A DNA stretch of 64,000 nt from Campylorhamphus procurvoides (Eukaryota; Chordata; Aves; Passeriformes; Dendrocolaptidae): positions 1,295,744 to 1,359,743 of the forward strand of contig WBMV01005979.1 of NCBI GenBank assembly GCA_013396655.1, in the 5' to 3' direction. Each line of letters begins with the position of its first letter. The first letter of the stretch is position 1. This document shows positions 13,531 through 25,169 of the stretch, piece by piece. Both the position numbers and the translations under genes were made by a program. Below the pieces are notes generated by a model. That model worked only from the letters and a program-made list of their open reading frames with translations. It was not told where the DNA came from and made no database searches.

Positions 13531-16500
13531 TGTATAAGGCAACATCAGAACAGAAAGGCTTAGGTACAGTGATGAGTGATCAAACTACATATTCTCTCAT
13601 ATCCATGTCCCTGTCCAATTGTTCTAGGACTAGCTACTCAACTACTGCAAGGTCAGAATACACCCACAACACCACGTCCATAAAATTAACTAGCTTTAAA
13701 AACATTAATACTATTTTGTAGAGGGGAGAAAGCAAATCCTACTATGAATAAGACTGCACTCAATATAATAAACACCTGTTCTATGAAATACTTTGCAGAA
13801 GTCTCCTTTATGAATATTTAAGCAAAAGATTCTGGTCTCCACTTGTGCTTGCTGTAAGATGTGAAATCCACCAGCAACTTCTTATTTTAGTTTCTGAGGG
13901 GGTTTTCAGGTTCAGTCATATCAGAGAAATTTTTTAGTTTAGTTGCATGAACTAAGTTATTTATTTAAAAATAAGTCTTCATATTAAAACTGACTTCTCA
14001 AAAGGTAGGTGCCTAAATAAATGGCCATGCATGGTGTACTTAGAAGATTTACCTTTAGTTTAAAAACTCTTTTGGTTCCCCTTCTTGAAAGGGCAGCATT
14101 CCACATTATTTTTAATACTAGCTATATTTAAAGGTCAGTTGAATTCCTTGTAGCATTTAACTGCACGTCAGCTCTTCATTACAAGGCTAATTTTCTGGAA
14201 ATGATCATAAAAGAAGACCAGTACAATCACTGAAGGTTTGGGACTGTTGGAGCATCAGCATTTTTGCCCTTTCTTAATCTCCAACAGTACTATATGACAT
14301 CAATAAAATATTTACACCAAGATACTTTTTCCCCTTCAAGAGGCTCACATTTAGCTACAGAATATCCTGGAGGTAGAGTATCCAAGGCCTTCTAAGATGA
14401 AATAACTTTACCAGGAGCTATTTTATATAGGTCATCAGAAATACAGACACTTCCCCCATAATGCTGTCATTAGAGACTGTTTTAGATGTTAGTCAGGGAC
14501 TACAGTTCTCCTGCATACCATGCTGGTCCTAAGGATCAGGCCTATAAGAATAAAAACCTTCAGCATCTATGGGGTTTTTATGCAGAAAAGTCTCAAACAA
14601 AAGGACAAAAGGTCTTCACCTAAATTTTCATCCTTACTTCTTTTTCCCTAGTACCTTCAGGAAGGAAGACTGCAAAGAAGTTTCACAAGGGGCACAGCTT
14701 ACAAGTCCAATAAATTCACCTTCTGCTTTAGCTATTGATTCCTCACCATCAGCTTTGACTAACTGCAAGGAAGAAACTAACAATCTCCAGACACTAGATT
14801 TGTAAGGAGAACACATTGAAGAAGGACTCTTTGTAGATACTGGATTAAGCGAAAGGCACAGAAAATACAGCCTACTTAAAGTGTTTATTTGACTCAGCTT
14901 CCCAAGAGAGGGGGACAAGTGTTTCACCTTGCAGTCAACTGTCACTAATGAAATTTTGACTTTTGATTACAGTATCAATAGCCATTAGAAAAATAAAAGG
15001 GGAATGCCCTTTCCATCACCTGTTTTAGGAGATCTGGCATCTAGGAAAAAAAGTGATTACTAAATCTTAGAAAGTTTCCCATTCCTGATAGCCTTTTAAA
15101 AGCAACAGTGCAAATGAAACACACACCACTTGAACCCTTCAAAAGAGATACACAGCATTTGTTGGTCAGTTTCAAACCAGTACTCCTATAATTTAAGTTG
15201 TACAAGTGCTCAACACTTCAGGAAATACCATGTGGAACAATTAAAATAAATCTTAGCATTGAGAAATTAATCAGAAAGGTAATTATGGAGAAGGACAGAT
15301 CCCAAAATATTGTTTATGCTTTTAAAAAAACCTACCAAACAGAAAAACCCAAAACAAACAAAAAAAAAAAAAGCCCTGGCAAAAACCTACTACCTGCATT
15401 TACACAATTCAGTGTAGCCAAACCACAAGAGACATGCAATACTGAAGGATAGTTCTTCCAGGTCATGACAGAATTTCAAGACATGGTTCATTTATTAAAT
15501 AAGTAATTTTTAAAAATATTAACTGGGTACAAAGTGGTTGCTAAGGAGGCATTGAATCACTGCATGTAAGTACTGGAGTTTTCTTGTGTTTCCCTCTTTG
15601 GCATATTGGTATTAGCAGTTTCTTTTCTTCAGCCTGCTGACATTCTCCCCACAAGAATGATCAAGGCATTATTTCTTAAAAGTGATTGTTTGTATTGCTT
15701 TTGTGTGCTTAAGGTGATTTGGCCTAAAATGACTTCATGAGGAAGCCCACTGATCTTAGGTGAAAACCCTGGAGAAGGAACAGAGAATCTGTTTGAATTA
15801 TACTAGCAAAGAGGGAACAACCAACCCACTCGTTGTGGAGGCGTCAGGACTTACTAATTTATTGAAAATAGTGTTGAGTCCTTGGAGCTGAGTATGTGGT
15901 ATGAAAGAAAAGTTAATCTACAGACCCTTCCAAGGTGGAGGAAATGCAACATTTGCACATTTGGGTGGTGAGGACATTCAGCAGAGATTTATTGGGGGCT
16001 GTTTCCCCAACTGACAGAGCAGGAAATATCTTAAGAGAACAGGGAAGGGACTAGCACTCCATGCCTAGACACACCTGCCTTTCTTTGCTTCTACCTTTCG
16101 GTTTTGTACATCCCTAAGGCAGAATCTCAATCTCTCAGGAGAAAGGTCAAAGAATTCTGAGTATCCCTCACCACACAGAGCAGATTGCAAAAGCAAGATG
16201 ACCTGAATCACATAAGTTAGTGATCCTTGATAGTTCCCAAATGTGTTAGTTAATAGAACAATAACCTACTTTAACTACATTGCTGGCTGCCTTGTCTTTC
16301 TGCAGGGTCTGAAAAAATGCAATAGTGCAAAAGAGATAGAGCACATACAGGAAATAAATCTGACCTACAGATGTTCACCTAGCAATCGGATGCACCAGAA
16401 ACTTTAAATCAGATCTTCTGTGACCTTTCAAAGGACTTCTTTTGCACAACATTTTTTCTTCTCAGCTCAGAATAAAAATTCCTCTTTCTTATCAAAAGCC

Positions 16501-18315
16501 AAGGGGAAAAAAAAGACATACTTGCTCCTGCTTTGCCCCCCAGATTTCTGCATTCTTACTCCAAGCAAGATAGAGATTGTACATGTTTAATAAAAAAATA
16601 AAGTAAAAAATAAAACAGCAAAAAAAAACCAACAAAAAACACTTGGAGAGCACCTAGAATAAGAAATCACACGGCCTTCCAAGAAGTTGTTAAGGATGGC
16701 ACAGTGTGAACAAACTAGCTAATGGATGAACAAAATAATCAAATAAACAGTGCCAGAAAACACTCTTATTTTATGCAACAGGATTATTCAGCTGTTTGTT
16801 TATCAAACAATATAAGGACTGCAGGCATTTCTGCCACAGGATTCAGTCCAAGTTTCACTAACTTGGATAGCCCTGGATCAAGTCCATGGTAAATATCCAG
16901 TGTAAATTTAATCCTACAAACAAGTGTCCACATGGATTCAGCTCTACAAACATTTAAACAGATACTTTCCTATTATTATTTTTATATCACATTGCATATG
17001 CATATGAATCTTTCCAGCCCATCAATTTCCAGCTGGTGAGGTAGACATGACTTAGAAGAAAGAGCATTAGCTCCAGAGAGCATGAGAGACCACATCAATT
17101 AATTTCTATAGTCTGGCTGGGCTGGGCTTCTCACCAGCAACACTGGAGTGGTTGGCAGAATCTAGAAGGCAGCAGGAGCAGCAGATAGGAGAGGGAAAAG
17201 CTGAAATAAAACAAATGAGGAAACAGTAGAAGCGGCAAGACCTACATACAAAAAAAGTCAGGAACTCTGTTGCAGCCCCCCACTTTAGGAAGGAGACACT
17301 GCCTTTTAAACCCTTCAGTGGCAGGCAGCTTCTCTGCTGCTCCAAACACAAACTGCCTGCCTCCATCACAAGAGCTTTCCCGCAGTCCTCATGTGACCCA
17401 TCATCTCTTCTGCCCTGCAGCAAGGTTCACATCTCCCAAGAGTTATTAGCTAGTTACAGCTCTTACTGGATTTAAAAGCTGGTATATTCAAACTGCTCCT
17501 TCAATGAGGATTGCAGCTCTGAGATACTTGTTTTCTATTTTTGCCATTATGTCAACAAAAAACATGCACGCACAGATACAAGTCTTTCAAATCGTTTGGC
17601 AGTGCACCCAATACTGACATGTGACAATATTGTTTCCCAGTACACTCAGCCTTGTGGTCTGGGGTTTTTGGTTTGTCTTTGATGGCCAGTTCTCTGCTGC
17701 AGGGTTCAACTTTGTGGCAGGTATTGTGGAAACCTAAAACAATCGATTCTGGTTCATACCCAAGACTCTGAGGTAATATAATAAAAATTAACGAGAAAAG
17801 GATGCATTTCTGGCTACGGATTGATTCTGTGGTCTTTGTTCCACAAAGCAGGACCCCAGGAGTGAAAACTGTAAATACTCTTTGTTTCAGAGTTATCCTG
17901 CTCATTCCTATTTCTTAGTGGTTTTGTTGCATTGTTCATTGGTAGCTCTGGGGCTAAGACCTAAGAGACTACTTCAGCTTTAAAGATGATACACTTTTGG
18001 AGAAGCACAAGCCCTTTAGTCCTTTCCTGAGACTTTCTCTACAGCTGGAAAAGTTAGCCTTTAAGAGCAACTTTATCCTCATTGTTTCTACATGCTTTGA
18101 TTGCATGTCATACCTAGGGAATCAAGTCATGTCACATTTGGAAACCATTCTTTAAAAGTAAGAGGGTCCTAATACCAGGTCTGACAAAAAAAAGGTAACC
18201 CGAATCCATTGCATTATTTCCTTCATCCAGGATGATGTTACAGAGTGTGTGAAACTTTTTACAACAATACATACCCTTGTTAACAAATGCCAACAAATCT
18301 CACATGTGCTAAGTC

Positions 18316-18350
18316 AAAAAAAAAAAAAAAAGAAAAAAAGAAAAGGAAAG
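18316..18350 (+). repeat. A-rich tract
   Basis: A run of more than 15 A, then AAAAAAAG and AAAAGG units. It is simple sequence within intron 2 with no associated element recognised. Confidence 0.8.
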
Positions 18351-18740
18351 AACCCCACACAAATAAAGACAAAACATGCCCATGCAGCTCAAAATAACCT
18401 ACAGCACCAGCATACAGCCATGCTCTGAATTGTATGCAGAAAGAAACTAAATCTAACTGAAATAAAACACCTCCTTTACAGTCTTTTTCCTTTAGGATGA
18501 TCTTTCATACAGCTCTGTGTATTTAGCTCTGGGATGAAAGACAGTAGCTGCTGTCTCATTTCCCACAGGAGCTACTTTCTTCTCTGTCTTCACATGGCAT
18601 GGCAAGGTAAGAATACAGTAACTTCTTCACAGGCATAAAGACAAAAAATCAACACCAAATTAAGGGTTAAGACATTTGCCTTTAAATGCAATCACTATAA
18701 TCAAAGCCCTCCCAATCACCTAAATTCACAACAGTTTCAT

Positions 18741-18759
18741 TTAATTAATTAATTAATTC
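18741..18759 (+). repeat. (TTAA)n short tandem repeat
   Basis: Nearly five units of TTAA/AATT in intron 2. The repeat is self-complementary and short. Confidence 0.8.
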
Positions 18760-20310
18760 ATACTGTAAGGGAATAGTCTCACCATGAAGAAAGCAATGCT
18801 TCATATTTCAATAGTTGGAGCACAAATGTCATTTGGCAAGAGTCAGAAATCAAGTGATTTTCCAGCTATTTAAACACAAAGCACAGCTTCCAGCTAATTA
18901 ATGCTGTACCAGACTAGCCAAACTAATAAATTTGTATAGTAAAGAGTGGAAGGGGTTCATACAAAACCCATTACTGAGGTAAGAATATATGAATCTGTAC
19001 TGCACTGTGAAGCTCCACAAGTGAAACTACAAAATAACCCACCTGCCATTTTATACAAATAAGCAGAAGCACCTTTTCAGATGGAACGAGGATGTAGCTC
19101 TCTATTTGCACACAGATTGACTTCTGTAAATCCCACAGTGGTAACGGCACAAAAAAAAACAAAACTGTCCAACTCGAACTAAACCAGGAAGAAAGATGTG
19201 TTCATTGAAAAGGTAAGTAATAAAGTCCCACAGGACTAAAAGAAGTCCCAAAGCCCTTCTTTAAAATAAACAGGTTCTTGCACTGTCACTCATTTTGACT
19301 ACTGATTTACAACTGGTCTTACTCTTCTCTAGAATGCCAAAATGAACCAATCTTACAGGCTGCTGAATTTGTTTCTGCATTCAGTTCTTTCTTTTCAAAA
19401 GCTGTCTCTGACTGTTTGCAAAAAGACTGTGAATTAACATTAACATCAATGAAACTTGCTTCTAGATGAGCATACAAATCAAATAAGCAAATGCACAAAC
19501 ACTGCTTTTAAACAGATGTTGATTAATATTGGTCTTTCCTCACAGAAATTGATTTTCTCCACCAGTTAAATACTATCCTGACAAATATAGTTTTAAACTC
19601 TGCCCTGAAATTTCTAATCTTGCTCTTAAGACCAGTTTCCTTTCCATTTCCTGAAACCTCTGGTCCTAGTTCCCAAACACCTTACTTACAAGGACAATCC
19701 CACCCCTTCAAATTTCTTTTTGGAGACTCTTCACATTGCCTCCTACTTTCCTTTTCACACAAGGAAGACTGTCAAGCATATCTGCTTCTCAAAACTCCTC
19801 CTTAAAAAACTTTCTTCTGCTTTGACATAAAGACAACTCAAAGGAGGCTGAACACCTGCTAATGCAAAGATGTGCTCCCCTTTCAGAAACCTTATTTGGC
19901 ATTAGTCTTTTCTTCTTCTCTCCCCACATTAGCTTTCTTCTGATCCTCTCATTACATCTTGATACTGCAGACTCTCTCATCTGTTGCTAAAAATGAAAAT
20001 CACAAAGAAATTACAATCTCTGTTACAACTCTAAACTGGTTACCCAGTGACTATATATCCACCCTTTACAGGTTTGCCAATGGCACACTGGGGCCAGGGG
20101 TAGGATGGAAGCAACAATGAAAGAATTGCTCCACCTTTGTTTTTTTTGAATGCAATCAGGCATCTGCATTTAAACTTTACAGATAAGAAACAACCTCATT
20201 TATGGCCATGTGATAGTTAATGCTTTCATACATTGTACTTTCTGTTGTTTTATACTAGAAACCCACTGCAAGCAAGAAGCACTTTATGTTGGAAAAGCTA
20301 CTTTAGCTAC

Positions 20311-20472
20311 CTGTAAAACTTGTGAAAAGTATTATTAATTTTCTATGTCTAATATTTAAATTGATTAATGCTGACAGCTTCTTTTGCCAATAGAACTGTC
20401 ACTGAAGGAGTGATAAATTCAGTGATATAGTGGGCAAATTAAAGACTGGCATGTACGATGTTTGACAGTGAC
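20311..20472. repeat. Local repeat pair, copy A (mate at 22649-22798)
   Basis: This segment aligns over about 150 bases with 22649-22798 in the same orientation. Shared blocks in order are CTGTAA.ACTTG, GTATTATTAAT, CTAATATT.AAA.TGATTAA, GCTGACA, TGATAAA, GGGCAAATTA and TTGACAGTGA. There are many substitutions and small gaps, so the duplication is old. The two copies flank the first coding exon of DCLK1, 2.3 kb apart. It could be an unrecognised ancient repeat family or a local duplication of a non-coding element. Confidence 0.75.
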
Positions 20473-20482
20473 CAAGAACTAC

Positions 20483-20515
20483 ACAATCACAGAATACGCC
20501 AAGTTGTAAGGGACC
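20483..20515 (-). mobile_element. CR1-like 3' tail fragment
   Basis: The sequence ATCACAGAATACGCCAAGTT followed by GTAAGGGACCCC resembles the reverse complement of the CR1 3' end (normally ATCATAGAAT..GGTTGGAAGGGACC). It is very short and points opposite to the CR1 copy that starts 50 bases further on. It may be the remnant of a separate insertion. Confidence 0.5.
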
Positions 20516-20566
20516 CCAGCAATGCTTTTTATACCGCAGGTACATGAAACTTGTTTACAAACAACA

Positions 20567-20908
20567 TGAAGATCTCTACAACTACCTGAAAGGAAGTTGT
20601 AGCAAGGTAAGTGTTGGTCCTCTTCTCTCAAGTTAACAAGCAGTAAGATAAGAGAAAATGGCCTTAAGTTGCATCAGGGAAGGATTAGATTAGATATTAG
20701 GAAAAATTTCTTCACAGAAAGGGCTGCCAAGCATTGGAATAGGGGGCCCAGGAAGGTGGTTGAGCCACTATCCCTGTAGTTATTTAAAAGATACACAGAT
20801 GTGGAACCTAGGAGCATGGTTTAGTGGTGGACTTGGCAGTGCTGGGTTAACAGTGGGACTGGATGACCTTTAAGGTCTTTTCCAACCTTAACAATACTAT
20901 GACAGGGG
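20567..20908 (+). mobile_element. CR1 LINE 3' end, about 340 bp, plus orientation
   Basis: The sequence reads as the end of the CR1 second open frame and its 3' UTR: deduced LYNYLKGSCSKV, then SQVNKQ, then the DNA blocks GGATTAGATTAGATATTAGG, AAATTTCTTCACAGAAAGGG, GGTTGAGCCACTATCCCTG, TGGTGGACTTGGCAGTGCTG, GACTGGATGACCTTTAAGGT and CTTTTCCAACCTTAACAAT. It is truncated at the 5' end and ends near ACAATACTATGA. It lies inside DCLK1 intron 2, opposite to the gene. Confidence 0.95.
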
Positions 20909-21484
20909 AAGAGGAAAAGGGAAATGCTACAAGGGAGAAAAGTTTGCAATCTAACCCAGCTGAACAATGGCTACAGTATTACCCTTTTAACAGGTTGCCA
21001 ACATTTATGCCACTCCATGAGAGGCTGGTATTTTACTTAAGGCATGATCACCTGGAAGGAAGAGTTCACTAGGTACAGAGAGCGTTAGAGGAGGGGAAAA
21101 AAAAAAGACAACCATCAGAACTGAATTTCATGTTGGTTTCATTAGCACTACAGACCTTGTGAAGTTTAACAGACTAAACTCTCGCTGGTATTTGAACTTG
21201 CATGGTTAAAAAAATAAAGAAACAGATGCGATCTTCAAGGTCTAGGACTACCAACAATAGGTTAACAGAAAGAAAAAGGTCAGACACATTGAACAGGATG
21301 GAAATAAGTAGCAAGGCAACCATATTTCAAGGCATAATTTAAGATATTCACAATTCTTTTTAGGCCACTGAAGATCCTTCCTTTATCAAGAAGAACAATG
21401 CCATCAACTATTTTTGGAAGGCTTAACAGATTAAACAAACAGTGACTCAAACTTAACTTTACAACTCCAAATCTTACTGCTGAC

Positions 21485-21860
21485 CTTCTACTAGCTGGTC
21501 CAAGGAGGTAATCTTCTTGGAGCCATCAATCGTGTAGATTGTTCTCACTCCCTGGGGCAGATTCACATTGTCGGACAGAGTTCGGGTCAGATCAGCCAGG
21601 AGAGCTTCAAAGGATCTGAACCGGTCAGGGGAGATGGCATATACAATCCCTTTGAAATACCGGTCTCCATTACGATAGAAACGAACTTTCTTGGCTTTTT
21701 TCTCAGAACTCAGGGTCTGTAGAGTACGGGTTCGGTAAAAGCTGCAGTGGGCACTGTGAGTAGGGCTGGGTAAACCATTGACCCGGGACCCTCTGCCATA
21801 TCTCTGCGCTTTATCACGCTCATCAAAATGCTCCAGCTCCATATCTCTCCCAAGGGACAT
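21485..21860 (-). CDS. DCLK1: DCLK1 first coding exon: start codon, N-terminal tail and DCX domain 1
   Basis: This exon encodes residues 1-125 plus one base of codon 126. The protein starts [20 protein letters not shown] and contains [20 protein letters not shown], the beginning of DCX domain 1 (about residues 50-140), then the domain core with [13 protein letters not shown] and [12 protein letters not shown] domains bind between tubulin protofilaments and stabilise microtubules. The ATG at 21860 matches the human start and has A at -3. The exon itself starts at 21873 after the acceptor CATCCCTTAG, leaving 13 nt of 5' UTR. The donor is GAAG|GTCAGC at 21484, an unremarkable non-GTAAG site. Differences from human as I recall it are few (L3 for F, SKKITS for LKKISS). 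Intact, with no frameshift. Confidence 0.97.
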
Positions 21861-21873
21861 CTTGAAGTTCAAC
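21861..21873 (-). other. DCLK1: 5' UTR part of the first DCLK1 coding exon
   Basis: Thirteen bases, GTTGAACTTCAAG, lie between a clear acceptor (pyrimidine-rich tract ending CCCTTAG) and the start codon. The reading frame could continue upstream through intron sequence with further Met codons, but the acceptor and the match to the known N terminus place the start at 21860. Confidence 0.85.
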
Positions 21874-22062
21874 CTAAGGGATGCACAAAAGAAGAGAAAA
21901 ACCTTAAGAACCACAGACATTTTAAGGGAGCTCACTTTGAGACTTCACATTCTCTGCAGAGGACTACTTTCTAGGTTGAGAAAAATGTTTGAATAAAACC
22001 ATGCTGCATTTACATGGTCATTTTACACATAAGTCTCTTGCCATGCCATAAATGACATTGTT

Positions 22063-22120
22063 AGACTTTTATACACCACAGAAACATCAGTTAAGACTTT
22101 TATACACCATAGAAACATCA
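22063..22120. repeat. Two-copy tandem duplication, 31-bp unit
   Basis: The unit beginning AGACTTTTATACACCACAGA and ending AACATCA occurs twice in direct succession, with one substitution (CACAG against CATAG) and one or two indels. The low divergence suggests a recent replication slip inside DCLK1 intron 1. Confidence 0.9.
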
Positions 22121-22648
22121 CTCATGATACCAAACTGCTAGTGATATGCAAACATTAGAAGCGTTTGTTCAAATCCAACAACTCTGAAAATGAGGTGACA
22201 AAGTTGAGCTAGTGGAAAAAAGAAACAAACGCATCAACTTTCTACTTTTTCTCATGTTATATTCAGGTGCTATTTGAACCTAGTCTATCTTCTAGACAGT
22301 TTGCCCCCATTGAACTATTTTTTCCAACTGTGATCTCAAGAAGTGCTTCAGAAGGGCAGCCAGTCACCAACAAGTAAGTAATTAAGAACTTTTCAGAGGA
22401 ATAGTTCTGGCAGGTTGTCAATGAGAATCAGGACTATCATTTAGTGGGTCAATCCCACTGCTAAAAAGCCCCCACATACTTCAACCACGGGCTTCCTTAC
22501 AGCCTAAGCTTTGTAATAAATTACTTCAGGTGTCCTTGTGCAAATGCTCTACACACTCTGAACCAACACAAGGGCTCAAATGGCATGAAATCAAAGAAAA
22601 AAATGTATTAGGAGTAGACAGGAAACTAGTATTTTTCACTTCAATGCT

Positions 22649-22798
22649 CTGTAAGACTTGCAAGATGTATTATTAATATCCTAAGCCTAATATTCAAACT
22701 GATTAAGGCTGACATCTTTTTTTGTCATTACCAAAGGACTGATAAAATTAGTGTCATTGGGCAAATTAGCAATTGGTGTCTCCCATGCTTGACAGTGA
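22649..22798. repeat. Local repeat pair, copy B (mate at 20311-20472)
   Basis: Diverged partner of copy A, in the same orientation, on the other side of the first DCLK1 coding exon. The best conserved part is GTATTATTAATATCCTAAGC through TGATTAAGGCTGACA. The homology fades before CTGTAAGACTTG and after TTGACAGTGAG. I do not recognise a repeat family. Confidence 0.75.
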
Positions 22799-24476
22799 GA
22801 AAAATCCATCAGCCCTAACCAAAACGGTCCCAGTTGTTCAATACAGTTCACATAAATAGAAGTTCACATGTTCTGAAATGAAATCAAGGGGGCAAATAGT
22901 TCTGTGCCTTTTTACAGCCAATACAAGACCAAATTCTACAAAATGCACATTAATCTTCACAAATAGAAGACAGAAAAATACAAAAAAAATCATTAAGTTC
23001 AAAACACATCTATTTTAATTTAGGAGCCACCTAGATCTGCAGTCGTCTGCAGAACAGCAAAGCACAGTAAGTTTATTTATAGCACAGATACACAGACCTA
23101 ATTTAGAAGTGGCCTCTCTCATTGATTTCCAATAAAAAGACAAAAAAGCAGCAAGCACTAGCTTTGTTTCAATCACTCATAATGATGTGACCATTAAGAA
23201 AAAAAAATATATTCAGACCAGCTGTAAACAGTGGGAGGAAATATAGAAAAATTAAAGTTGCTCTTTGGCTTACAGAAATTTGTATTAAACCAATGATTAT
23301 ACAGCTGGACCCTGATGCTGCAAAGCTGTAGTGGATGCACTCAGCAACTTCTCAGAGCAGCTCATGTGCCTGACTAGCACAAGCACCTAAAGCTAACTAC
23401 TGCAGATGCAGGGCCTTGGTGGAAATTATTTACCCTGCTTTGGTTACAGCTCACAACTTATTTTGTTACATTGGCACAGGATCATGTGTTTATGTGTATA
23501 TGCAGAATTTATATTTGTAAATACTTTAAAGGCAACTAACCTATACATGGTGCAGTAGATGTGTTTGTTTTCTTACATACATAAGAAAAAGACTAATCTG
23601 TGTTTTTCCCATACACAACTACACCCCACTTCATTGAAATTACCAAGAATATTTGCTGTGGCATTTCATTGATGCTCCTCTATAGGTTAAATACAAAATG
23701 TAGCGTAGTGGCCACATCTTAGGATCAAGATTATAGCACCACTGTTTCTATGTATAAAAAACTATGTCAGTTGTTTTAATTCTTTTCCAATTCCAAAGAG
23801 AACCTGTTATTCAGATTTAAACAATCCCAGAATGCACAATTCAGAAACTGTATCTCAGAAGCAATGGTGCCTGTGCCAAGAAAAATGGATTTTTCTTAGG
23901 TCTGCTGCTTCCTTTACTCAATCCATCTCAAACACACACACACAAAAGACATTTAGGCAAAGATATACTTATATACTTTCTTAATAGGCTTTCAGCTTTA
24001 CCAATTTTGGATGGGAGAAGGAAGAAGTGAGAGTCACTGCCCTTTCTTCCGCACTCTTATGCTTGAATCAATAACGTCTGTAATTCCCAGTTTCGCCCTT
24101 TAAACAGAAATAGAGCTCCCCTTAAACACCACAGCCCTGCTATTTACAGAAAAGCGTGTTCAAACCACAAGGTCAGAGCAGACAAAGAAATCCTAAACAA
24201 TTTGATCTGATCAGATGTTTCCGTTTGTCTGTGTATAAATATATAGTCGTATACAGGCAGATAGGGAAAAATGAGCGGACACACCCCTGGAAAACCACCA
24301 TGCCCAGCACTTCACACCCTAACATCTATTAAACAATTATTTATAATACAGGTGTGGGTGAACATTTCCACGAAACAACCACACACGCTGATGAAGAAAA
24401 ATACATCATGCAGCGATGTCACTGGGACTCAGCGCAGATCATACAGGCACTGAGCAGCACGATGCCTACTAGTCAC

Positions 24477-24498
24477 TGGGGGGAGGGGGGAACCGGGA
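24477..24498 (+). other. G-rich run, possible G-quadruplex
   Basis: GGGGGGAGGGGGG followed by AACCGGG gives four G tracts of at least three. It lies at the intron-side edge of the promoter island, on the strand opposite to DCLK1 sense. The poly(A) run of about 16 at 24530 follows. The potential is judged from pattern only. Confidence 0.45.
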
Positions 24499-24728
24499 AA
24501 CGTGGACAAAATGCGGCAGCGGGTTCACAAAAAAAAAAAAAAAAGGGAAAGGAAAAAATAAGAAAAAAGGCGTTTATAATGCCGGGGTAGGGGAAAACGC
24601 GTCCGAAATACCCCGAGCCCGCTGGAGGGGGCATCCAGCACTTCATCCCCGCACGGTGCCCGAGGCGGGGGCGCACCGAGGAGCACCGCGCCCGCTGCCC
24701 GGGCTGTCCGGCAGGGATGCTGCACGGA

Positions 24729-24764
24729 GGGCAGGCGAGGGCAGGGGAAGGGGAAAGGGCAGGG
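24729..24764 (+). other. G-tract cluster, putative G-quadruplex
   Basis: Six runs of three or four G within 36 bases, with loops of 1-7 bases (GGG-CAGGCGA-GGG-CA-GGGG-AA-GGGG-AAA-GGG-CA-GGG). It lies about 140 bases downstream of the inferred exon 1 donor, in the first intron, on the DCLK1 template strand. Pattern evidence only. Confidence 0.6.
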
Positions 24765-24902
24765 AAGGCGGCGGTGCCCCGCAGCCCCGCGGGGCTGGGG
24801 CTCGGCCGCCGCCCCACACAATGGGCACAGGTGTGCACACCGCCCCGCACCGCCGGAGACCGCGCCTCGCAGGGCACGGCCGGCTCCGGCCGCGGCTCCT
24901 AC

Positions 24903-25150
24903 CTGCTCTCCGCAGCCTGGCGGGCACCTCCTCGCTCAGACCTGCCGGCGGGGCGCGGAGGGAAGGCGGCGGCTCTGAATGGGAAGCGGCCAAGGAGCGG
25001 CGGCTCCCCCTTCCCCCCCGCGACCACCCGGCTGCAGTCGCAGTAGCTGCCGCAGAAAGCGGCTCCGCTGCCTTTGTTACGCCTCCCCTGGCTATAGCGC
25101 GCTGCTGGGGAGCCCGGGCTGCAGCTGCTTCGCCTTTCTTCTGCTGCTGC
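24903..25150 (-). other. DCLK1: Inferred non-coding exon 1 of DCLK1 (5' end uncertain)
   Basis: The first coding exon has only 13 nt of leader after an acceptor, so an upstream non-coding exon must exist. On the minus strand inside the island, GGAGAGCAG|GTAGGAG at 24903/24902 is a good donor. Splicing there would give GAGAGCAG|GTTGAACTTCAAG before the ATG. The 5' boundary given is a guess just downstream of the octamer motif, since the start site cannot be read from the sequence. Other donors in the island are possible. Confidence 0.5.
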
Positions 25151-25161
25151 CGGTTGCAGTG

Positions 25162-25169
25162 ATTTGCAT
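25162..25169 (-). promoter_or_regulatory. Octamer motif ATGCAAAT (POU/Oct site)
   Basis: A perfect octamer in the DCLK1 sense orientation, flanked by CTA and CACTGC, in the middle of the CpG island. Octamers bind POU-domain factors such as the neural OCT and BRN proteins. The position suits a core promoter element, but use is inferred. Confidence 0.5.

Larger units (their letters stand above)
10362..21484 (-). other. DCLK1: DCLK1 intron 2
   Basis: An 11.1-kb intron lies between the two coding exons, with donor G|GTCAGC at 21484 and acceptor CAG at 10362. It contains a long CR1 LINE (11703-12890), a shorter CR1 in the opposite orientation (20567-20908), a small CR1 tail piece (20483-20515), copy A of a local repeat pair (20311-20472), a GATA/GACA microsatellite (13503), a TTAA run (18741) and A-rich tracts (11352, 18316). 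I see no further exon. Open frames inside the CR1 copies are LINE remnants. Confidence 0.9.
21874..24902 (-). other. DCLK1: DCLK1 intron 1
   Basis: About 3 kb between the inferred non-coding exon 1 and the first coding exon. It holds a 31-bp tandem duplication (22063), copy B of the local repeat pair (22649-22798), a short CA run near 23935 and, at its promoter end, G-rich and A-rich tracts belonging to the island. I see no coding exon. The 5' boundary depends on the inferred donor CAG|GTAGGAG at 24902. Confidence 0.65.
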
